DNA of 64,000 nucleotides from Vibrio marinisediminis (GTDB lineage Bacteria; Pseudomonadota; Gammaproteobacteria; Enterobacterales; Vibrionaceae), in assembly GCF_014050145.1 (NCBI RefSeq), contig NZ_JACFYF010000003.1:1-64000 (forward strand). Reading direction: 5' to 3'. Within the stretch, counting starts at the first letter, position 1, and the number at the start of each line of letters is the position of its first letter. Positions 39,727-48,730 of the stretch are shown here, piece after piece. A program made the position numbers and the translations under genes. The notes below the pieces were generated by a model. The model made no database searches. It was not told the DNA's origin and was given only the letters and a program-made list of their open reading frames with translations.

Positions 39727-39758
39727 GAGGTAAGTTATTAGGCATTAATATTCACCTC
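39727..39758 (-). promoter_or_regulatory. Hairpin just downstream of the lysine aptamer
   Basis: On the minus strand GAGGTGA (from 39758) pairs with TTACCTC (to 39727), with an inner ATTA/TAAT pair. It abuts and shares one base with the 3' strand of aptamer helix P1, so the two may compete. No T run follows, so it is not a normal terminator. A switching role is inference. Confidence 0.4.
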
Positions 39759-39927
39759 AGAAGCGCTTCATCAGACAGTGCTGATGACAATTGATGAGAG
39801 TCAACTCAAGTCAACCGACGTCACCTAACCTGCAATTTGGTGGCGTCTCGGCACTGCTCTCCCTCAATGAATCGTTTCGGAGTTGCGGCTCCACGATGCA
39901 TCTACCTAGGCAATGCTCCTCTTCTGT
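39758..39927 (-). promoter_or_regulatory. Lysine riboswitch (L box) upstream of lysC
   Basis: On the minus strand the leader carries the aptamer signatures in order: CAGAAGAGGAGCATTGCC, then AGGTA, GGAGCC, TTGAGGGAGAGCAGTGCCGAG (as parts within 39840-39910), and closing CTTCTG (39763-39758), which pairs with CAGAAG at the 5' end as helix P1. The order and wording follow the E. coli lysC leader. Lysine binding is expected to repress lysC. Expression-platform type is not proven; no classical terminator is visible before the start codon. Confidence 0.88.
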
Positions 39928-39935
39928 GTTTAATT

Positions 39936-39964
39936 ATTGAACGGCTTTATGTGACCAATGTCAA
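39936..39964 (-). promoter_or_regulatory. lysC promoter
   Basis: On the minus strand: -35 TTGACA (39964-39959), a perfect match; 17-nt spacer; -10 TTCAAT (39941-39936). Transcription would start a few bases before the lysine aptamer. Confidence 0.82.
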
Positions 39965-40102
39965 TCGAAAATTTTACTTAGAAACCGAGACTATTTAACA
40001 AATTAGAGTTAACTAGACTTATGACCAATTGTTCCAAGGTGGATATTGATCTAATGTGGCGTAGATACAGAGAAGACTAAAAGCATGCTGCAAGGAGCAA
40101 TT

Positions 40103-41224
40103 ATGACAATTCAAAGTTTTATTCCACCTCGCCGAATTCTGATGGGACCGGGACCGTCAGATATCTCTCCGCAAGTACTACAAGCGTTGAGTCGCCCTAC
40201 GGTTGGGCACTTAGACCCACTTTTTGTTGGCATGATGGACGAGCTTAAGCAGCTACTCAAGTATGCTTTTCAAACCGAAAATGAGTTTACTATCGCGGTA
40301 TCTGCACCGGGCAGTGCCGGGATGGAGGCATGTTTTGTCAATTTGATTGAAGCGGGCGATAAGGTGATAGTTTGCCGCAATGGTGTCTTTGGTGAGCGCA
40401 TGCGTGAAAACGTAATACGCGCAGGGGGTGAAGCGATTGTCATTGATGATGAGTGGGGATGCCCTGTCTCAGTTGATAAAGTTGAACAAGCACTCATTGA
40501 TAATCCTGAAACCAAAATTGTTGCCTTTGTCCACGCAGAGACATCAACAGGGGCAGTTTCGGATGCGAAAGCCATTGGTGCACTAGCAAAACAGCACAAC
40601 GCGTTGACAATTGTGGACGCGGTGACCTCATTAGGTGGGGTGCCATTGAAAGTGGATGAATGGCAATTGGATGCGGTCTATTCAGGTAGCCAGAAGTGTC
40701 TCTCTTGTGTTCCAGGTTTAGCGCCATTAACTTTTTCTAAGCAAGCGATTGAGAAGATTCAGAGCCGCACGACTCCAGTACAAAGCTGGTTCTTAGATCA
40801 AAGCTTAGTATTAGGATATTGGAGCGGCGAGGGCAAACGTAGCTACCATCATACCGCTCCTGTCAACAGTTTGTATGCCCTGCATGAGTCGTTGTTGATA
40901 CTGCAAAATGAAGGGTTAGAAAATGCTTGGCAGCGTCATCAAGCGATGCATGAAAAATTAAAGTTAGGGCTAGAAAAGTTGGGCTTTGAATTTGTCGTGG
41001 ATGAGGCTTACCGTTTGCCGCAACTCAATGCTGTCTATGTACCGCAAGGGATTGACGAAGCGAAAGTGCGTAGCCACTTACTCGAAACGTACAATTTGGA
41101 AGTCGGTGCAGGTCTTGGCGCTTTGGCTGGTAAAGCCTGGCGGATAGGTTTAATGGGGTATGGTGCTAAAGAAGAAAATGTTGCGCTATGTCTTAGAGCG
41201 TTGGAAGAATCATTAACGCAATAA
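40103..41224 (+). CDS. Class V aminotransferase (alanine/serine-glyoxylate type)
   Basis: 373 aa from the ATG at 40103, with AGGAG 6 bases upstream. The ATG at 40085 is out of register with any binding site. It is a fold-type I PLP enzyme: N-terminal LMGPGPSDISPQVLQAL, the Asp of IVDAVTSLGG that pairs with PLP, and the Schiff-base Lys in SGSQKCLSCVPG. It is similar to alanine-glyoxylate, serine-glyoxylate or serine-pyruvate aminotransferases, or the 2-aminoethylphosphonate branch. The exact substrates cannot be told from sequence alone. Single gene, divergent from lysC. Confidence 0.87.
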   Translation: MTIQSFIPPRRILMGPGPSDISPQVLQALSRPTVGHLDPLFVGMMDELKQLLKYAFQTENEFTIAVSAPGSAGMEACFVNLIEAGDKVIVCRNGVFGERMRENVIRAGGEAIVIDDEWGCPVSVDKVEQALIDNPETKIVAFVHAETSTGAVSDAKAIGALAKQHNALTIVDAVTSLGGVPLKVDEWQLDAVYSGSQKCLSCVPGLAPLTFSKQAIEKIQSRTTPVQSWFLDQSLVLGYWSGEGKRSYHHTAPVNSLYALHESLLILQNEGLENAWQRHQAMHEKLKLGLEKLGFEFVVDEAYRLPQLNAVYVPQGIDEAKVRSHLLETYNLEVGAGLGALAGKAWRIGLMGYGAKEENVALCLRALEESLTQ

Positions 41225-41227
41225 AAT

Positions 41228-41252
41228 AAAAAGCGGCGTAAAGCCGCTTTTT
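41228..41252. terminator. Bidirectional terminator between the aminotransferase and ligase genes
   Basis: Stem AAAAAGCGGC / GCCGCTTTTT with a GTAAA loop between convergent genes. Confidence 0.9.
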
Positions 41253-41287
41253 ATCTGCCTAAACAATGTCATTGAATTGAGCGAATA

Positions 41288-43066
41288 CTACTGCCCTGCA
41301 GAGGGTTTGAGCGCATCAATATCCGGTGCAATGTATTGTACTTTGTCAAAGTCGCGATTCGGGAAAAGAAATTTCGCTTCACTACGAATTTGCTCGGCTT
41401 TGAGTGTATCACCTAGCCCTAGGTAAGCCATGATCAAGTTGTTATAAAACGCCGGACGTGGTTTATCTTTAATAATGGCTAATGACCATTCAATGTAAGG
41501 CTTTATGTAATCCGGGTTTTGGGTAATCAAACCAATATTTAAATAAGTGCTATAAACATCCCAGTCATAGCGATCTTTCCAAACAATAGGGTTCGTTACT
41601 TTTTCTAGTATCTCCGGTGCTTTAGGGCTTGAGCGTTCAAATTGAGTCAGTACGTAATTAGTATGCAAAGAGCTGAGCATATAAAGACTAATAATGATCG
41701 GTAATACTAGGCTCATTACCCTCACAGCAACTTGAGAAACGCGGCTAAATGAGGCGACTCGGCAAGCATTGGAGCGTTGATCAACCCAATAGAGTAGGAT
41801 AATGAACGTTATCCAATGTACGAATGAGTGATAGAAGGGGTATTCCAGTTGGCTATGCAGCACAATAGGAACAAATAGCCCAAACATCGCCAGTCGAGTC
41901 CCTTTCTTTGCTTGGTACATCCGAAGCAGTACGAATAGCGCTGCAAGAATTATCCCCAATACGGGCAGTAATCCGCCTTCAATTCCCCAAAATAATAACT
42001 CGTTATGCGGGTGATCAAGTGCCGGTAGTCCGACATGATAACTTGGATTGAGCTGGTGCTGTCTAGCGGTATAAATAATATAGTCGGGCTCAAAGCTGCC
42101 ATATCCATAGCCAGTGAAAGGCTTCTCAATAAACATATCCAGCGCTTGAGGGTAGAGGTAACTACGTGGGCTTTCGAGGTTAACTTTTTGCTCAATTAAG
42201 TCGACGTTTGAGCTATTTGATGAGGCTGATAATAAAGGCAATACTAAGCCGAGCATCACGCCCACTAACACCGATAGGCTCCAACCCGCAATACGCTTGT
42301 GGGTTGCAAATCGATAGAGGTACGGTAGTACCAAAGCGACGGCAATCGCTGCACCCAACCATCCCGTACGAGATGCCAAAACGATGATCAATGGAATGGT
42401 AAGCAAGGGCATGACATAAAGCAGACTGACATCGCTCAATTTTCGCTGATACTTAATAGGTTGACGCGAAAGTAAGTAGCCTGAAATCGCTAAACCAGTC
42501 GCAAGAAAACTCGCCATTACATTGGGCTGCTGGAAGATGCCATAGGGGCGATTGCTGTCGGTGTTGTAACCAAAAAAATTACCGGGCTCTAACAGTAAAT
42601 ACTGAAACCAGCCGAAGATAGCTTGTATCGCAACGGCGATAACTATAAACCACAACAAGCGCTGTTTTTGACGATTGCTAAAGCGAAATTGTTGCAGTAC
42701 CACCAGCAACAAAAATCCCATCCATAGACCAGCGAGACGATTGAATGAAAGTAACAGTGATGAGTTTAGGTAAAGCACTGGTGCGGTCATCATCAAGCAA
42801 GAGATAAACAAGACGATGGTTAATTTGTTATAGCGAAGCTTACCCTCGGTACCGATTTGATACAGTCCAATGGCGATAGTAATACCGAACGCCAGCCAAG
42901 TAGTGGCATTGAAAGAGAGCGCTAAGCCAGAACCGCCAGGGTTAGCCATAAAAAAATGCATGGCCAATAGGTAGATGACCCCAAGGGACGCAAGAAAAGG
43001 GCGAATTAATGGCAGCCTTGGCGTTGGTGGCTCAAGTTGCGTACCGGTCACATGTATGGTTGCCAT
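41288..43066 (-). CDS. pglL: PglL/Wzy-family O-oligosaccharyltransferase
   Basis: 592 aa polytopic inner-membrane protein with about 12 hydrophobic segments. The Wzy_C core contains the periplasmic loop ALDHPHNELLFWG (about 345-357), whose His-Asn region is conserved in O-antigen ligases and PglL. The soluble C-terminal third (about 450-592), with TPR-like content, fits the Wzy_C_2 domain that distinguishes PglL-type protein glycosylases. PglL moves lipid-linked glycan onto pilins or other periplasmic proteins. The position next to uvrA/galU and close to MSHA matches the V. cholerae PglL locus. An O-antigen ligase or polymerase role is the alternative. The start has no clear ribosome binding site. 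Confidence 0.75.
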   Translation of the reverse strand: MATIHVTGTQLEPPTPRLPLIRPFLASLGVIYLLAMHFFMANPGGSGLALSFNATTWLAFGITIAIGLYQIGTEGKLRYNKLTIVLFISCLMMTAPVLYLNSSLLLSFNRLAGLWMGFLLLVVLQQFRFSNRQKQRLLWFIVIAVAIQAIFGWFQYLLLEPGNFFGYNTDSNRPYGIFQQPNVMASFLATGLAISGYLLSRQPIKYQRKLSDVSLLYVMPLLTIPLIIVLASRTGWLGAAIAVALVLPYLYRFATHKRIAGWSLSVLVGVMLGLVLPLLSASSNSSNVDLIEQKVNLESPRSYLYPQALDMFIEKPFTGYGYGSFEPDYIIYTARQHQLNPSYHVGLPALDHPHNELLFWGIEGGLLPVLGIILAALFVLLRMYQAKKGTRLAMFGLFVPIVLHSQLEYPFYHSFVHWITFIILLYWVDQRSNACRVASFSRVSQVAVRVMSLVLPIIISLYMLSSLHTNYVLTQFERSSPKAPEILEKVTNPIVWKDRYDWDVYSTYLNIGLITQNPDYIKPYIEWSLAIIKDKPRPAFYNNLIMAYLGLGDTLKAEQIRSEAKFLFPNRDFDKVQYIAPDIDALKPSAGQ

Positions 43067-43082
43067 ATAGGGGTCACTTCTA

Positions 43083-43114
43083 CAAAAACAAAACCAGCGT
43101 ATGATACGCTGGTT
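43083..43114 (-). terminator. Terminator after uvrA
   Basis: A 12-bp stem, AAACCAGCGTAT / ATACGCTGGTTT, read on the minus strand and followed by a T-rich tract, between uvrA and the pglL-like gene. Confidence 0.85.
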
Positions 43115-43127
43115 TGATTACTTTTGA

Positions 43128-45950
43128 CTATTTTAACATAGGTTTAAGGAAGTGTGCGGTATGTGAACCTTCGACCTGTGACACATCTTCCGGTGTGCCT
43201 TGGGCAATAATTTCACCACCACCTTGTCCTCCCTCCGGTCCGAGGTCAATGACCCAGTCAGCAGTTTTGATTACATCGAGGTTGTGTTCAATCACCACCA
43301 CGGTATTGCCGTGATCACGTAATCGATGCAGTACCGTTAGTAACAACTGGATATCATGGAAGTGTAACCCCGTCGTTGGCTCATCAAGAATGTATAAGGT
43401 TTTCCCTGTGTCGCGTTTAGACAGCTCGCGAGCCAATTTCACTCGCTGTGCTTCACCACCGGAGAGAGTGGTTGCTGCCTGACCAAGACGTATGTATGAC
43501 AAGCCGACATCCATCAAGGTTTGTAGCTTTCTGGCGATCACAGGAACAGGGTCGAAAAACTGACGTGCATCTTCAACCGTCATTTCCAGTACTTCATCAA
43601 TCGCTTTGCCTTTATAGTGAACCTCTAGTGTTTCGCGGTTATAGCGCTTGCCTTTACACACATCGCACGGCACATAAACATCAGGTAAAAAGTGCATTTC
43701 TACTTTGATGACCCCATCGCCTTGGCAAGCTTCGCAGCGCCCACCACGGACGTTAAAGCTAAAGCGTCCTGGTTTATAACCACGAGAGCGAGCCTCTTGA
43801 GTACCAGCAAATAGTTCTCGAATAGGTGTAAATATCCCAGTGTAGGTGGCAGGGTTGGAGCGCGGTGTCCGACCGATAGGGCTTTGGTCAATATCTATCA
43901 CTTTATCAAAGTGCTCTAACCCTTTGATTTTTTTATATGGTGCCGGTGTTGCCGTGGTCGCTCCATTCAGTTGGGTATGAGCAATTTTAAAGAAAGTATC
44001 GTTGATTAGTGTTGATTTTCCTGAGCCTGAAACACCAGTAATACAGCTAAACAAACCAACTGGAATAGTTAAATCAACCGCTTTAAGATTGTTGCCCGTC
44101 GCGCCAAGGAGTTCGACTACTTTTTTATTGTTAAACGGTGTGCGCTTTTCTGGTATCGCAATCTTTTTAGCACCGGAGAGGTATTGCCCTGTTAAAGATT
44201 CTGGAGCTTTGAGAATATCTTCCATAGTGCCCTGAGCAACGACTTGACCGCCATGTACCCCAGCACCTGGACCGATATCGATAACATGGTCAGCGCAGCG
44301 AATGGCATCTTCATCATGTTCAACCACTAGCACTGTATTGCCCAAATCGCGCAAGTGAGTGAGGGTCTTAAGTAGACGTTCGTTATCACGCTGATGAAGC
44401 CCAATAGAAGGTTCATCCAACACATACATCACACCGACTAGACCTGCACCAATTTGGCTAGCTAAGCGAATACGCTGCGCTTCACCACCAGAGAGTGTTT
44501 CTGCGCTACGAGATAGATTGAGGTAGTTTAAGCCTACGTTAACCAAAAACTCGAGGCGATCATTGATCTCCTTCATCACCTTTTCAGCGATTTTGGCTCG
44601 CTGCCCTTCAAGGGAGAGAGCGGCAAAGAAGGATAATGCGTCAGCAATACTGAGCTCAACAATTTCAGGTAGCGTGGTATCGCCAATAAAGACATTACGA
44701 GCTTCGAGTCTCAAGCGGCTACCATCGCAGCTTGAACAGCATTTGGTTGAAATGTATTTGGCCAAATCTTCGCGTACAGAGTTTGATTCTGTATCACGGT
44801 AGCGGCGCTCTAAGGTATTGAGAATCCCTTCAAATGGATGGCGTTTAACTCGAATGTCACCACGATCATTGATGTAATTAAATTCAACCTCTGTTCGTCC
44901 TGAACCTTTTAAAATCACCTCTTGGATCTTTTTCGGCAATTGTTCGAAAGGTTGGTGGAGGTCGAAATCATAATGCTGAGCTAAAGAGGTCAACATTTGG
45001 AAATAGTAGTAATTTTTCTGATCCCAGCCGCGAATCGCACCTTGAGCAAGGCTTAATGATTCATCTTGAATCACTCGTGCAGGATCAAAATACTGCTGTA
45101 CGCCTAAGCCATCACAAGTACCACAGGCACCTGCCGGATTATTGAATGAGAACAAACGCGGCTCTAATTCTTGCATACTGTAGCCACAGTGAGGGCAGGC
45201 AAAGTTAGCTGAAAAAACCACTTCTTCGCCGTTCCCTTCCATTGGTGCAACCACGGCGATACCGCCAGAGAGCTCTAAGGTTGTTTCGAACGATTCAGCT
45301 AAACGTTGCTGTAAGTCTGCACGGACTTTGAAGCGGTCAACAACCACTTCGATAGTGTGTTTTTTATGCAGTTCAAGTGGTGGTGGATCGGAGAGATCGC
45401 AGGTTTCTCCATCAATACGTGCGCGAATAAAACCCTGAGCGGCTAAGTTTTCTAGTGTCTTAACGTGTTCCCCTTTACGCTCTTTGACAATGGGGGCTAA
45501 CAGCATCATTTTGGAGCCTTGTGGTAGCTCTAAAACTTTATCGACCATTTGAGAGACTGTCTGCGCAGATAGCGGAACCTTATGTTCCGGGCAACGAGGC
45601 TCACCAACACGAGCGTAGAGTAAGCGCAAATAATCATACACTTCAGTAATGGTACCCACAGTGGAGCGCGGGTTGTGCGATGTTGATTTTTGCTCGATAG
45701 AGATCGCCGGAGATAAACCTTCAATGTGGTCAACATCCGGTTTTTCCATTAATGAAAGAAATTGGCGAGCATAGGCAGAGAGTGATTCTACGTACCGACG
45801 TTGTCCTTCTGCATACAGAGTGTCAAAAGCTAAAGACGACTTCCCCGAGCCAGATAAACCGGTGATAACGGTAAGTTTATCGCGTGGGATAGTGAGATTA
45901 ATGTTTTTAAGATTATGGGTGCGGGCGCCGCGTACTTCTATCTTGTCCAT
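43128..45950 (-). CDS. uvrA: Excinuclease ABC subunit A
   Basis: 940 aa, identical in length to E. coli UvrA. Two ABC modules: Walker [10 protein letters not shown] (31-39) and GVSGSGKST (about 641-649), each with an LSGGEAQR signature. Zinc-binding pairs are CPHC...CGTC (about 253-280) and CEAC...CDVC (about 738-765). UvrA2 finds DNA damage and loads UvrB in nucleotide excision repair. Unlike E. coli it is not divergent from ssb; galU and qstR lie between them. I see only a half-match to a LexA box upstream. Confidence 0.98.
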   Translation of the reverse strand: MDKIEVRGARTHNLKNINLTIPRDKLTVITGLSGSGKSSLAFDTLYAEGQRRYVESLSAYARQFLSLMEKPDVDHIEGLSPAISIEQKSTSHNPRSTVGTITEVYDYLRLLYARVGEPRCPEHKVPLSAQTVSQMVDKVLELPQGSKMMLLAPIVKERKGEHVKTLENLAAQGFIRARIDGETCDLSDPPPLELHKKHTIEVVVDRFKVRADLQQRLAESFETTLELSGGIAVVAPMEGNGEEVVFSANFACPHCGYSMQELEPRLFSFNNPAGACGTCDGLGVQQYFDPARVIQDESLSLAQGAIRGWDQKNYYYFQMLTSLAQHYDFDLHQPFEQLPKKIQEVILKGSGRTEVEFNYINDRGDIRVKRHPFEGILNTLERRYRDTESNSVREDLAKYISTKCCSSCDGSRLRLEARNVFIGDTTLPEIVELSIADALSFFAALSLEGQRAKIAEKVMKEINDRLEFLVNVGLNYLNLSRSAETLSGGEAQRIRLASQIGAGLVGVMYVLDEPSIGLHQRDNERLLKTLTHLRDLGNTVLVVEHDEDAIRCADHVIDIGPGAGVHGGQVVAQGTMEDILKAPESLTGQYLSGAKKIAIPEKRTPFNNKKVVELLGATGNNLKAVDLTIPVGLFSCITGVSGSGKSTLINDTFFKIAHTQLNGATTATPAPYKKIKGLEHFDKVIDIDQSPIGRTPRSNPATYTGIFTPIRELFAGTQEARSRGYKPGRFSFNVRGGRCEACQGDGVIKVEMHFLPDVYVPCDVCKGKRYNRETLEVHYKGKAIDEVLEMTVEDARQFFDPVPVIARKLQTLMDVGLSYIRLGQAATTLSGGEAQRVKLARELSKRDTGKTLYILDEPTTGLHFHDIQLLLTVLHRLRDHGNTVVVIEHNLDVIKTADWVIDLGPEGGQGGGEIIAQGTPEDVSQVEGSHTAHFLKPMLK

Positions 45951-46032
45951 TGTTGTCGCTCTGTATGGGAAGAACTTCTAGTATTACACAGTGCGAGAAA
46001 TGTTCAAAGAAAATACTGGATATAAACACAGC

Positions 46033-46059
46033 AAAGGCGGCCGTGAGTAGGCCGCCTTT
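46033..46059 (-). terminator. Terminator after galU
   Basis: GC-rich stem AAAGGCGGCC / GGCCGCCTTT with a 7-nt loop, 18 bases after the galU stop on the minus strand. The T run is short. Confidence 0.75.
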
Positions 46060-46077
46060 GGTGGATGTTTGTTAGCT

Positions 46078-46950
46078 TTAAGCTTGTTTTGCCGTCGCGT
46101 GTTTACCCAGCTCAGTTTTCTTACTGTCTTTTAAGTAAAGGTTTTCAAAGCAGTAGTTAGTTGCCTCAATGTAACCTTCAACACTGCCGCAGTCGAAGCG
46201 TTGACCTTTAAATTTATACGCAAGGACACAACCCGCTTTCGCTTGTTTTAGTAGCGCATCCGTAATTTGAATTTCGCCACCTTTGCCAGGTTCAGTTTGC
46301 TCGATGATGTCAAAGATATCTGGCGTTAGAATATAGCGACCAATAATCGCTAGGTTACTTGGCGCCGTACCTGGTTCTGGTTTTTCAACCATATCATCGA
46401 CGCGGAAGATATCGTCTTTGATCATCTCGCCAGAGATAACGCCGTATTTATGAGTTTCATCTTCAGGCACTTCTTGCACCGCGACGATTGAGCAGCGGAA
46501 TTGCTTGAATAGAGTCACCATTTGCTCAAGCACACCAGCTTGTTCATTCACGCATAGGTCATCAGCTAGAACCACAGCAAAAGGTTCATCACCGATCAGT
46601 TCACGCCCAGTTAAAATCGCATGACCTAAGCCTTTCATTTCGCGTTGGCGAATATAAGTGAAGTTTGCTGATTCGATGATGTCGCGAATATCAACCAGCA
46701 GCTCTTCTTTGTTAGTGCCATTGATTTGATGTTCTAGTTCGTAGTTTTTGTCAAAGTGGTCCATGATTGAGTGCTTGCCACGACCTGTCACAATGCACAT
46801 ACCATTCATGCCTGCTTGAATCGCCTCTTCTACACCGTACTCAATCAAAGGCTTGTTAACTACAGGCATCATTTCCTTAGGCATAGATTTCGTTGCAGGA
46901 AGAAATCGTGTTCCGTAACCAGCCGCTGGGAATAGACATTTTTTAATCAT
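46078..46950 (-). CDS. galU: UTP--glucose-1-phosphate uridylyltransferase
   Basis: 290 aa from the ATG at 46950 (MIKKCLFPAAGYGTRF), with AAGGG upstream. The frame extends 17 codons further without support. The nucleotide-binding motif is AAGYGTRFLPATKSMPKEM (residues 9-27). The VEKPEPGTAPSN and later GGEIQITDAL motifs are typical of GalU. It makes UDP-glucose for LPS core, exopolysaccharide and nucleotide-sugar pools, so it is functionally close to the surface-glycan and biofilm genes around it. Confidence 0.95.
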   Translation of the reverse strand: MIKKCLFPAAGYGTRFLPATKSMPKEMMPVVNKPLIEYGVEEAIQAGMNGMCIVTGRGKHSIMDHFDKNYELEHQINGTNKEELLVDIRDIIESANFTYIRQREMKGLGHAILTGRELIGDEPFAVVLADDLCVNEQAGVLEQMVTLFKQFRCSIVAVQEVPEDETHKYGVISGEMIKDDIFRVDDMVEKPEPGTAPSNLAIIGRYILTPDIFDIIEQTEPGKGGEIQITDALLKQAKAGCVLAYKFKGQRFDCGSVEGYIEATNYCFENLYLKDSKKTELGKHATAKQA

Positions 46951-47074
46951 GAGAAGACCCTTTATCTGTCTGACGTAATTGAAAATTGAAATTGTCGACA
47001 AGATAGCATGGTTTTTATGAATAGATAATTAACCAACTAGTGCAAAAGTTGATTTTTTACTTCGTGAATTAATT

Positions 47075-47722
47075 TTAAGACACCAGATGTTGTTTCGCCC
47101 ATGAGATTGCCTGAACTCTATTTTTTACCGAGAGCTTTTTGAAGATCTGATATAGATGCGACTTAACCGTAAATTCACTGATGAACAGATCTTCGGCGAT
47201 TTGGTTGTTCGAAGATCCCGTTTTTAAGCTGCGTAATATTTGAATCTCTCTTGTCGTTAGATCGACGGTTGCTGGTGACGTTTGGCTATCTATAACATGA
47301 CGATAGTAATGCAGTAGCTGGGCAGTCACTTTGCGTGGTAACCAGTTTTGGCTATTTATGACTTCACCACAGCCAAAAGCGATATCGGCAATATCATCAT
47401 TTTTATAGAACAGTGCTTTCAGATTGCCAAAGTTTAAAAGTTCATCGGTGGTTAAGCGTCGTTCGACGTTAAAGATGACGGTTTCGAATATTTTGTTGGA
47501 TAGTGGTAAGTCGCGTATAGCGCTGCTGAGCTGTTGATAATTATTATGGTCAATAAGTAGAATTTTATGCTTATGTTGCTGCATGGCTAGCATCAAGTCT
47601 TGAGGCTCCATGCGTGGTATAGGTAAACAGAGGCTTTGTTCAATAAGGTCTACAATTGGATAGTGGGCTTCTTTATCTTCACAAAGAAAATAGAGAGTTC
47701 TCGCGTAGATGTTCTTCGCCAT
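47075..47722 (-). CDS. qstR: LuxR-type competence regulator QstR
   Basis: 215 aa. The N-terminal receiver-like domain (about 1-130) lacks the usual phospho-acceptor pattern. The C-terminal LuxR/GerE helix-turn-helix (about 150-212) reads LTTREIQILRSLKTG and ISEFTVKSHLYQIFKKL. The architecture is CsgD/VpsT-like, and the position between galU and ssb is that of V. cholerae qstR. In V. cholerae, QstR acts downstream of TfoX and HapR to switch on late competence (DNA uptake/processing) and type VI secretion genes. Ortholog assignment rests on synteny plus domain type. Confidence 0.85.
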   Translation of the reverse strand: MAKNIYARTLYFLCEDKEAHYPIVDLIEQSLCLPIPRMEPQDLMLAMQQHKHKILLIDHNNYQQLSSAIRDLPLSNKIFETVIFNVERRLTTDELLNFGNLKALFYKNDDIADIAFGCGEVINSQNWLPRKVTAQLLHYYRHVIDSQTSPATVDLTTREIQILRSLKTGSSNNQIAEDLFISEFTVKSHLYQIFKKLSVKNRVQAISWAKQHLVS

Positions 47723-48021
47723 AAGTTATTCTCATTGTTGATGATATATACTTTATAAATTGTTATATGGCTATCCTGTCTTATTTAACTGCAAAGAGCG
47801 ACTCATCGTCAGTATGAAATCGGTCTCTGTTTCATATTTGATAGTGAATTTTATTTATCTCATTGAAATTGTGGCTAGAGAAGGAGATGGAAGTATTGGA
47901 ATCTGAGATCAGTAACAAGAAACTTATTGGTGAGATCGACAGGAACAGTTGTTTGATTTGCAAGTGGGGTGTTATCCTTATGCGCTATCAAAATTGAACA
48001 TGAATCTAGACGGAGCGAAAC
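47723..48021. other. qstR/ssb divergent intergenic region
   Basis: 299 bases controlling two divergent genes. TTATTTATCTCATTGAAA at 47851-47868 is a weak candidate for a LuxR/HapR-type site. A possible ssb promoter is TTGTTT / 18 nt / TATCCT, close to 47950-47980. A 36-codon frame (47887-47997) is present, but its AAGGAG abuts the ATG, so I do not call it. No convincing LexA or CRP-S site was found. Confidence 0.45.
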
Positions 48022-48564
48022 ATGGCTAGCCGTGGAGTAAACAAAGTTATTTTAGTCGGTAACTTAGGTCAAGACCCAGAAGTGCGTTACATGCCTAGCG
48101 GTGGTGCTGTTGCAAACATTACAGTTGCAACTTCAGAATCATGGCGTGATAAAGCGACTGGCGAACAGCGTGAGAAAACAGAATGGCACCGAGTGTCTCT
48201 GTTTGGCAAGCTAGCGGAAGTTGCAGGCGAGTATTTGCGTAAGGGCTCTCAAGTATATATTGAAGGTCAACTACAAACGCGCAAATGGCAGAACCAGCAA
48301 GGCCAAGATCAATACACAACTGAAATTGTGGTACAAGGTTTCAACGGTGTGATGCAAATGTTAGGTGGTCGCCAAGGCGGTGGTCAAGGGGCCCCTATGG
48401 GTGGTCAGCAGCAACAGCAGCAGCAAGGTTGGGGTCAGCCTCAACAGCCAGCGATGCAGCAGCAACACCAACAACAAGCGCCTCAGCAAGTACAACAAGC
48501 ACCACAACAACAGCCTCAATATAATGAGCCACCAATGGATTTTGACGACGACATCCCGTTTTAA
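48022..48564 (+). CDS. ssb: Single-stranded DNA-binding protein
   Basis: 180 aa. The OB fold (residues 1-112) begins [19 protein letters not shown]. The linker (about 115-170) is very Gln-rich, with runs of Q and Gly/Pro. The C-terminal acidic tip MDFDDDIPF recruits partner proteins. It coats ssDNA during replication, repair and natural transformation. GGAG 7 bases upstream supports the start. It is divergent from the competence regulator gene qstR and followed by a terminator. Confidence 0.98.
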   Translation: MASRGVNKVILVGNLGQDPEVRYMPSGGAVANITVATSESWRDKATGEQREKTEWHRVSLFGKLAEVAGEYLRKGSQVYIEGQLQTRKWQNQQGQDQYTTEIVVQGFNGVMQMLGGRQGGGQGAPMGGQQQQQQQGWGQPQQPAMQQQHQQQAPQQVQQAPQQQPQYNEPPMDFDDDIPF

Positions 48565-48577
48565 TCGATTGAATGTT

Positions 48578-48607
48578 AAAAAAAGCCGCGATTGTCGCGG
48601 CTTTTTT
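48578..48607 (+). terminator. Terminator after ssb
   Basis: Stem AAAAGCCGCGA / TCGCGGCTTTT with a TTG loop and a T run, 13 bases after the stop. Confidence 0.92.
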
Positions 48608-48730
48608 ATATAGTGGCTGAGATAAGCTCCTCTATGGAAAGTGGGCTTTCGTGCTAGAAAAATAGTTCTAGCGTATCATTTCTTTGTTCATACTTTGTTG
48701 CCATTTTCAGAGAGAGGGAGCTCCAATTTT

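Larger units (their letters stand above)
39623..40102. other. Regulatory region between lysC and the aminotransferase gene
   Basis: 480 bases with no coding gene. On the minus strand it contains, in transcription order, the lysC promoter, a lysine riboswitch and an approximately 135-nt downstream leader. The right end must also hold the promoter of the divergent aminotransferase gene, which I could not define. Confidence 0.7.

Noticed and set aside
45951-46020. LexA box upstream of uvrA
   Set aside because: CTGTGTAATACTAGAA on the minus strand has one good half-site, but the other half differs at two of four key positions. Not enough to call an SOS operator.
47887-47997. 36-codon frame between qstR and ssb
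   Set aside because: AAGGAG directly abuts the ATG with no spacing. The peptide has no recognisable features, and the region is more likely a promoter.
47941-48021. CRP-S competence site before ssb
   Set aside because: I looked for the TGCGA-N6-TCGCA core and found no convincing match.
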